This document shows, piece after piece, positions 7,144-10,376 of a stretch of DNA of 10,376 nt. The translations under genes and the position numbers were made by a program. The stretch comes from Anaerolineae bacterium (GTDB taxonomy: Bacteria > Chloroflexota > Anaerolineae > JAFGEY01). Within the stretch, counting starts at the first letter, position 1. Each line of letters opens with the position of its first letter. The notes below the pieces were generated by a model. It did no database searches. It was not told the DNA's origin and saw only the letters and a program-made list of their open reading frames with translations. The stretch spans positions 1-10,376 of the forward strand of contig JAFGJF010000049.1 in assembly GCA_016929205.1 (NCBI GenBank). The letters are read 5' to 3'.

Positions 7144-7172
7144 ATTATACACCATGATGTGCAGACTATCAA
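7144..7172 (-). promoter_or_regulatory. Sigma70-type promoter for the tsaE operon
   Basis: Read on the minus strand: TTGATA (7172-7167), a 17-base spacer, then a perfect TATAAT (7149-7144). This is a close match to the housekeeping sigma consensus with ideal spacing. Transcription would start near 7137 and leave a leader of roughly 67 bases before the GTG of tsaE. It probably drives the whole tsaE-tsaB-rimI-membrane protein run, and perhaps the catabolic genes beyond. Confidence 0.75.
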
Positions 7173-7290
7173 GCATCAAATCTTGTGAGATCGGCCGTCC
7201 ATATTGATGGAGAGAACGCGAGTAGACCAATCGACGGCCAAATGCTGACCAAGTGCTGGCGAGCCATAGGGCAAAATGTGCTGCATTTCC

Positions 7291-7319
7291 TTGACCGAAA
7301 CCTGGTCATATTATACAAT
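7291..7319 (+). promoter_or_regulatory. Sigma70-type promoter for murA
   Basis: TTGACC (7291-7296), a 17-base spacer and TACAAT (7314-7319) each match the consensus at five of six positions. The predicted start is near 7326, leaving an unusually long leader of about 190 bases before the murA ATG at 7515, with terminator-like and leader-ORF features inside it. Confidence 0.6.
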
Positions 7320-7420
7320 GTGTTTGGCTGGCTTGGGTCATTGGTTTGCCTTTCAGCCGTATGTCTGATATATTTGGTGCGTTTGGTGACGCCGGTTCGA
7401 GCAGGCTAGAACAGGAAGCA

Positions 7421-7459
7421 TTCGTGATGCAGATCATCTTGTGTCACGAACGGTTTTTT
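7421..7459 (+). terminator. Terminator-like hairpin in the murA leader (possible attenuator)
   Basis: TTCGTGA (7421-7427) pairs perfectly with TCACGAA (7444-7450). The helix can continue inward with U-G, G-U, C-G, A-U and G-U pairs to a 6-base loop. Three bases later comes TTTTTT (7454-7459). This is the layout of an intrinsic terminator, placed downstream of the murA promoter and upstream of murA. A competing small hairpin (GCAT 7418-7421 with ATGC 7427-7430) would break the outer stem. Confidence 0.5.
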
Positions 7460-7504
7460 GGTGCAGGATGTGAGCGCGTTGCCAGGGACACATCATCGAG
7501 ATAG
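7424..7504 (+). CDS. Possible 26-residue leader peptide upstream of murA
   Basis: A GTG at 7424 has AGGA (7413-7416) 7 bases upstream and opens a 26-codon frame, [12 protein letters not shown]..., ending at a TAG (7502-7504) that lies in the AGGAG SD of murA. An ATG follows at 7427, and a longer version of the frame could begin at ATG 7361 without an SD. The ORF runs through the terminator-like hairpin, so translating ribosomes would disrupt it and could also couple to murA. No homologue is recognised; the evidence is only SD, position and overlap, so it may be fortuitous. Confidence 0.25.
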   Translation: MMQIILCHERFFGAGCERVARDTSSR

Positions 7505-7514
7505 GAGTATATCC

Positions 7515-8798
7515 ATGTCTGAATTGATCATTGAGGGAGGTCACCCTCTTTGCGGCGAGGTGACGCCCATTGGCAACAAAAACGCCGCATTGCCATTGTT
7601 GGCCGCCTGCCTGCTTACCGATGAGCGCATCGTACTGGATAACGTCCCTCAAATCCGCGATGTTCAGACCATGCTCGAGATTCTGGTGGACGTGGGGGTC
7701 AAGGTGGATTGGCTGCAAGAGCATAGCGTGGCGCTGCAAGCCGAGAATATTGTGCGTACGACTTTGGATTCAATTTTGTGTGAGGAAATCCGCGCTTCTA
7801 TTCTTTTTGCAGGGCCGATGTTGGCGCGTTGTCACCAAATCACGCTGCCGCCGCCCGGCGGTGATATTATCGGACGGCGCCGGGTCGATACCCATTTGCA
7901 TGCTTTTCAGGCTTTGGGAGCCGAGATCGAGATCGATGGTGGCTATACCATCCGGGCTAACGAACTGCACGGCGATTTTATCTTTCTTGATGAGGCCAGC
8001 GTGACGGGGACTGAAAACGCCTTGATGGCTGCTTCGATGGCCAAGGGCACAACTGTGATTTACAACGCGGCCAGCGAGCCTCACGTTCAGGAACTGGCCC
8101 GGTTTTTGAACTTGATGGGGGCACAGATTGAGGGGATTGGCAGCAACAAGCTCACTATCCATGGCGTTGACAAATTGCACGGGGCCGAATGGACGATCGG
8201 CCCCGATCACATCGAAGTCGGCAGTTTTATCGGCCTGGCAGCCGCAACCGGCGGCGCGCTAAGGATCAAAAACGCAGGTGTGCAGCATTTGCACATGATG
8301 CGATTGATGCTCGAACGTCTTGGCGTACGTATCACATATCAAGGTGATGATGTGTTGGTGTCGGACAATCAGGATCTCTGTATCTGTTCTGACTGGGGAG
8401 GGGCCACCCCCAAGATCGACGACGGTCCCTGGCCACATTTTCCTACCGACATGATGAGTATTGCCCTTGTTATTGCCACGCAGGCCCGGGGCACGGCGTT
8501 GATTTGGGAAAAGATGTTTGAGGGCCGCCTGTTCTTTGCCGACAAGTTGATCAGCATGGGAGCTCGAATTGTGCTGTGCGATCCCCATCGTGCAGTGGTC
8601 ATTGGCCCATCCAGATTGCATGGTGCGCACCTTTCAAGCCCGGATATCCGTGCCGGTATGGCCCTGCTGATCGCGGCGTTATGTGCCGATGGAACCAGTC
8701 GAATCAGCAACATCAACCAGATCGATCGGGGATACGAGCGCATTGAAGCAAGGCTCAAAACGTTGGGTGCCTGTGTTGAACGCATTCGGGATTGCTAA
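7515..8798 (+). CDS. murA: UDP-N-acetylglucosamine 1-carboxyvinyltransferase (MurA), Asp variant
   Basis: MurA transfers enolpyruvate from PEP to UDP-GlcNAc, the first committed step of peptidoglycan synthesis in the cytoplasm. The 427-residue length fits the family (419 in E. coli). K22 in GNKNAALP, R93 in EIRAS, D312 in FPTDMM (general base) and R379 in DIRAG align with the known active-site residues K22, R91, D305 and R397 of E. coli. The loop Cys (E. coli C115) is replaced by Asp: the local sequence is [12 protein letters not shown] with D117. Such an Asp is known in Mycobacterium and Chlamydia and gives fosfomycin insensitivity. The usual Pro two residues after the loop Arg is also Arg here (R123). 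The ATG at 7515 has AGGAG 7 bases upstream; an upstream in-frame TTG at 7458 has no such support. It is the first gene of a short plus-strand unit. Confidence 0.92.
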   Translation: MSELIIEGGHPLCGEVTPIGNKNAALPLLAACLLTDERIVLDNVPQIRDVQTMLEILVDVGVKVDWLQEHSVALQAENIVRTTLDSILCEEIRASILFAGPMLARCHQITLPPPGGDIIGRRRVDTHLHAFQALGAEIEIDGGYTIRANELHGDFIFLDEASVTGTENALMAASMAKGTTVIYNAASEPHVQELARFLNLMGAQIEGIGSNKLTIHGVDKLHGAEWTIGPDHIEVGSFIGLAAATGGALRIKNAGVQHLHMMRLMLERLGVRITYQGDDVLVSDNQDLCICSDWGGATPKIDDGPWPHFPTDMMSIALVIATQARGTALIWEKMFEGRLFFADKLISMGARIVLCDPHRAVVIGPSRLHGAHLSSPDIRAGMALLIAALCADGTSRISNINQIDRGYERIEARLKTLGACVERIRDC

Positions 8799-8819
8799 AG
8801 GCATCGAGGAGGAAACAAG

Positions 8820-8951
8820 TTGGTACCAAAATGGCTCGAATGGTCGCAGCGGTTGCAGGCTCTGGCCCAAAGTGGGCTGACCTATACCGAGAATCCCTTT
8901 GAGATTGAAAGATACGAGCAGATTCGTAACAGAGTGGCCAACGGACTTTGA
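8820..8951 (+). pseudogene. Orphan Nudix-hydrolase N-terminal domain (43 codons, catalytic domain absent)
   Basis: A TTG at 8820 with a strong GAGGAGG about 8 bases upstream opens 43 codons. The product contains WLEWSQRLQALAQSGLTY followed by FEIERYEQIRN. As I recall the family, this matches the small N-terminal helical domain found before the catalytic domain in one group of Nudix hydrolases (PF12535-type, 'W...LQAIAQ.GLaY...d.fd.eRYe.ir'). Translation stops with TGA at 8949-8951, and the transcription terminator starts 26 bases later, so the Nudix box is entirely missing. It follows murA by 21 bases and would be co-transcribed. It is either the remnant of a truncated Nudix gene, whose 3' part was deleted, or a functional mini-protein. 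The excellent SD and the clean reading frame argue that decay is recent or that the short form is maintained. Confidence 0.6.
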
Positions 8952-8977
8952 TTGAGACGATTGGCTGGATGGGAAAC

Positions 8978-9023
8978 AAAAGACCCGAGTTTGTCGTGAT
9001 CACGACAAACTCGGGTCTTTTTT
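8978..9023. terminator. Bidirectional intrinsic terminator, 44-bp perfect palindrome
   Basis: Bases 8978-9021 form a perfect inverted repeat with 22-bp arms and no spacer (centre CGTGATCACG). The plus strand ends in TTTTTT (9018-9023) and the minus strand ends in TTTTGTTT. It lies between the convergent murA unit and the zinc-ribbon gene that ends at 9038, so it can stop transcription from both sides. Confidence 0.88.
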
Positions 9024-9037
9024 GATGCATGCTCTGA

Positions 9038-9412
9038 TCAATCGCAGCAATCTGAGCTTTTCTTTTTCAACAAGGCGATCAAAAGGATGAACAATCCGAT
9101 GCCTAGGGCTGCGCCGACCAATATCAGGATCAGCTTTTGCCGGTCACCAAAGGATGATGGGATAGAGGGGGCTGCTGGCAGTGGCTTGTGTTCTTCTGGT
9201 GGGGGAATCTCGGGCAGCTCTTGTGCCGGGATATCCATAAAACGTGTACCTTCCTCGATCAACATCACCGGGATGTCGTCGCGGATGGGATACTTGCGGC
9301 TGCAATCTTGACAGATGAGCCAATTCCCTTTGTGCTCGAGCAATCCTGCTTCCGGACCGTTGCGCACACAATTTGGGCAACGGAGAATGTCCAACAGTTC
9401 TTGACTGACCAT
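9038..9412 (-). CDS. Trm112-like zinc-ribbon protein with C-terminal membrane anchor
   Basis: A 124-residue protein whose first half is a Trm112/YcaR-type domain (PF03966). It opens SQELLDILRCPNC and continues to CQDCSRKYPIRDDIPVMLIEE, with the four zinc-ligand cysteines at C12, C15, C34 and C37. In bacteria the domain is usually a free protein of about 60 residues; its archaeal/eukaryotic relative activates methyltransferases. Here a Pro/Glu-rich linker (about 60-90, PEIPPPEEHKPLPAAP) leads to one hydrophobic helix (about 93-115) and a polar tail KKKSSDCCD, so the domain is probably membrane-tethered. The ATG at 9412 is chosen over an in-frame start at 9481 because GGAGG precedes it by 4 bases and homology begins there. 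A promoter lies about 90 bases upstream. The partner and role are unknown. Confidence 0.8.
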   Translation of the reverse strand: MVSQELLDILRCPNCVRNGPEAGLLEHKGNWLICQDCSRKYPIRDDIPVMLIEEGTRFMDIPAQELPEIPPPEEHKPLPAAPSIPSSFGDRQKLILILVGAALGIGLFILLIALLKKKSSDCCD

Positions 9413-9501
9413 TTTTCCTCCAGATTGAATAGATAGGGACTCATCGCACCTACGTGCGTGTAGATTGTCCGGCGATATCAAGTTGGATTCAAGCGAGATC
9501 C

Positions 9502-9530
9502 ATTATAACACGCCCGGTACGAGCATGCAA
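9502..9530 (-). promoter_or_regulatory. Promoter of the zinc-ribbon gene
   Basis: On the minus strand TGTTATAAT gives a perfect -10 box (9507-9502) with an extended -10 TG. The -35 position, 17 bases further upstream, reads TTGCAT (9530-9525), a partial match. The start would be near 9495, leaving a leader of about 83 bases. The MITE-like element with its flanking direct repeat begins at 9531, directly next to the -35 box. Confidence 0.6.
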
Positions 9531-9659
9531 TTTTGCCGCCAGCAATTCTCAATTGGGTGGAGTTGAGGCTTCAGCCCGTGTGGTTTGGCACTCAAAAACC
9601 GGCTAAAGCCTCTATTCCGGTCACATTCCAAGTCATATTGAGAATTGCTGTTTTGCTGC
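9531..9659. mobile_element. MITE-like element, 111 bp, with terminal inverted repeats and probable target duplication
   Basis: The element spans 9540-9650. Its ends are perfect 14-bp inverted repeats, CAGCAATTCTCAAT (9540-9553) and ATTGAGAATTGCTG (9637-9650). Immediately outside lie TTTTGCCGC (9531-9539) and TTTTGCTGC (9651-9659), a 9-bp direct repeat with one mismatch, as expected of a target-site duplication. Inside is a second inverted pair, GAGGCTTCAGCC (9565-9576) and GGCTAAAGCCTC (9601-9612), with one mismatch. There is no coding capacity. It sits 39 bases past the protease stop and directly before the promoter of the zinc-ribbon gene, filling much of the 286-base gap. A transposase family cannot be named. 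Confidence 0.7.
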
Positions 9660-9698
9660 ATCCTTTTTGGGCGACTTGGCGCGAACAGCGTTCTTGGT

Positions 9699-10376
9699 TC
9701 AGTTGCCTACGATGCTGCCGACGATCGGAATCAAAAACGTGGGCAGGCATCCTTTCTCGACTGGGGTATCAGGCGTTTCCCCATCATCGGGCGGTTCTTC
9801 TTCTGGTGGCTCTTCGCCTTGGATGGCGCGGAAGGCTTGTTCGGCTTGCGCGCGGCCAGCACCCTGCGTGTTCGGATCCAGTCCCAGATTCAATGCCGTA
9901 TCCATAAGCGCTGTTTTCACTTGCGCCGGTGTCAGATCGGGGTTAGCTTGAAGCAACAATGCGGCTAGCCCGGCTATATGTGGCGTGGCCATGCTCGTTC
10001 CCGAAGCAGCCGTGTAGTGATTGCCTAGAGGCTGACCCATGCTGGTGTTCGCGGCACGAGCGGCGACGATATCTGTCCCCGGAAAGCAAATGTCGGGTTT
10101 CGTGCGCCCATCTGCCGTTGGACCTCGTGATGAGAATCTGGCAATGCCGTCGCTGCGATCGGTAGCGCCAACCGTAATCACGTCGGCGGCAGCGCCCGGC
10201 GAACCAATTGTTCTCGAACCGGGTCCCGAGTTTCCTGCAGCGATACACACGACGATTCCCTGCGCGACGGCGGCGTTGCAGGTCATAGACAGGGCATCCG
10301 TCCCATCACTGCTGCTAGTGCCACCAAGCGAGAGATTGATCACGTCAACGTTTTGGTCGACAGCCCATTCGACACC
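9699..10376 (-). CDS. Subtilisin-family (S8) serine protease, N-terminus outside the window
   Basis: The visible 225 codons are the C-terminal part of a subtilase. They start with [19 protein letters not shown], a standard S8 core strand. The oxyanion-hole Asn is in AAGNSG (N49 of the visible part), and the catalytic Ser is in [11 protein letters not shown] (S128). The Asp and His of the triad must lie upstream, beyond the window. After the catalytic domain, which ends near residue 187, comes an acidic Pro-rich tail ([18 protein letters not shown]). A short hydrophobic end follows, [16 protein letters not shown]. Such proteases are normally exported; the signal peptide is not visible here. 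The tail could be a wall-spanning or anchoring segment, but no LPxTG-like motif is present. It lies upstream of the MITE and the zinc-ribbon gene on the same strand. Confidence 0.93.
   Translation of the reverse strand, partial: GVEWAVDQNVDVINLSLGGTSSSDGTDALSMTCNAAVAQGIVVCIAAGNSGPGSRTIGSPGAAADVITVGATDRSDGIARFSSRGPTADGRTKPDICFPGTDIVAARAANTSMGQPLGNHYTAASGTSMATPHIAGLAALLLQANPDLTPAQVKTALMDTALNLGLDPNTQGAGRAQAEQAFRAIQGEEPPEEEPPDDGETPDTPVEKGCLPTFLIPIVGSIVGN

Larger units (their letters stand above)
7071..7514. promoter_or_regulatory. Divergent intergenic region between tsaE and murA
   Basis: This 444-base non-coding stretch separates the leftward tsaE operon from rightward murA. It holds a minus-strand promoter (7144-7172), a palindrome near its start site (7130-7142), a plus-strand promoter (7291-7319), a terminator-like hairpin (7421-7459) and a short SD-led leader ORF (7424-7504). 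A weak 7-bp inverted repeat (GGCCGTC at 7193-7199 and GACGGCC at 7233-7239) lies between the two promoters. No tRNA, known riboswitch fold or larger gene was recognised. Confidence 0.75.

Noticed and set aside
7193..7239. Inverted repeat GGCCGTC/GACGGCC between the two divergent promoters
   Set aside because: Only seven bases with a 33-base loop and no T-tract; too weak to claim as a site.
7458..7514. N-terminal extension of MurA from a TTG at 7458
   Set aside because: No SD at the TTG, MurA homology starts at MSELIIEGG, and the ATG at 7515 has an AGGAG 7 bases upstream.
8259..9030. Minus-strand open frames across murA and the terminator
   Set aside because: They are antisense to murA or to the Nudix-like ORF and run through the palindrome; there is no start signal or domain.
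9413..9481. N-terminal extension of the zinc-ribbon protein to 9481
   Set aside because: The added residues have no family similarity, and a GGAGG lies directly before the ATG at 9412. The predicted transcription start near 9495 leaves almost no leader for the longer form.

Overview
The window looks like a chromosomal segment of a free-living bacterium with roughly mid-50s percent GC (estimated by eye), strong Shine-Dalgarno sequences (GGAGG/AGGAG) and frequent GTG/TTG starts. The style of the MurA (Asp in place of the catalytic Cys), the tsaE-tsaB-rimI order and a zinc-ribbon protein with a membrane tail would fit Chloroflexota (Anaerolineae or relatives). That taxonomic guess is inference from protein flavour and no marker gene here proves it.

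Layout. Bases 1-7070 hold eight tightly packed minus-strand genes, read from right to left. First come the housekeeping genes tsaE, tsaB and rimI (t6A tRNA modification and ribosomal protein acetylation), then a small four-helix membrane protein. Next is a tract of 21-bp tandem repeats, followed by a putative catabolic set: MFS transporter, cytoplasmic type I sulfatase, nitrilase-family C-N hydrolase and an FAD-dependent oxidoreductase cut by the window edge. Gaps are 0-20 bases except at the repeat tract (about 150 bases). A near-consensus promoter (TTGATA-N17-TATAAT) lies upstream of tsaE.

Bases 7071-7514 form a divergent regulatory region. It carries the tsaE promoter, a palindrome over its predicted start site, and a plus-strand promoter (TTGACC-N17-TACAAT) for murA. 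Between that promoter and murA is a terminator-like hairpin with a U-tract, overlapped by a short leader ORF with its own SD, which suggests attenuation. murA (7515-8798) follows, then a 43-codon ORF that matches only the N-terminal domain of Nudix hydrolases. A 44-bp perfect palindrome then acts as a terminator between convergent units.

Bases 9038-10376 hold two more minus-strand genes: a subtilisin-family (S8) protease missing its N-terminus and a Trm112-like zinc-ribbon protein with a C-terminal membrane helix. Between them is a 111-bp MITE-like element with 14-bp terminal inverted repeats and a probable 9-bp target duplication, abutting the promoter of the zinc-ribbon gene.

No RNA genes, CRISPR arrays or transposase genes were seen. 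The most unusual items are the tandem repeat tract, which creates a series of in-frame micro-ORFs between two genes, the possible murA attenuator, the orphan Nudix N-domain ORF, the MITE at a promoter, and the transporter/sulfatase/nitrilase/oxidoreductase cassette.
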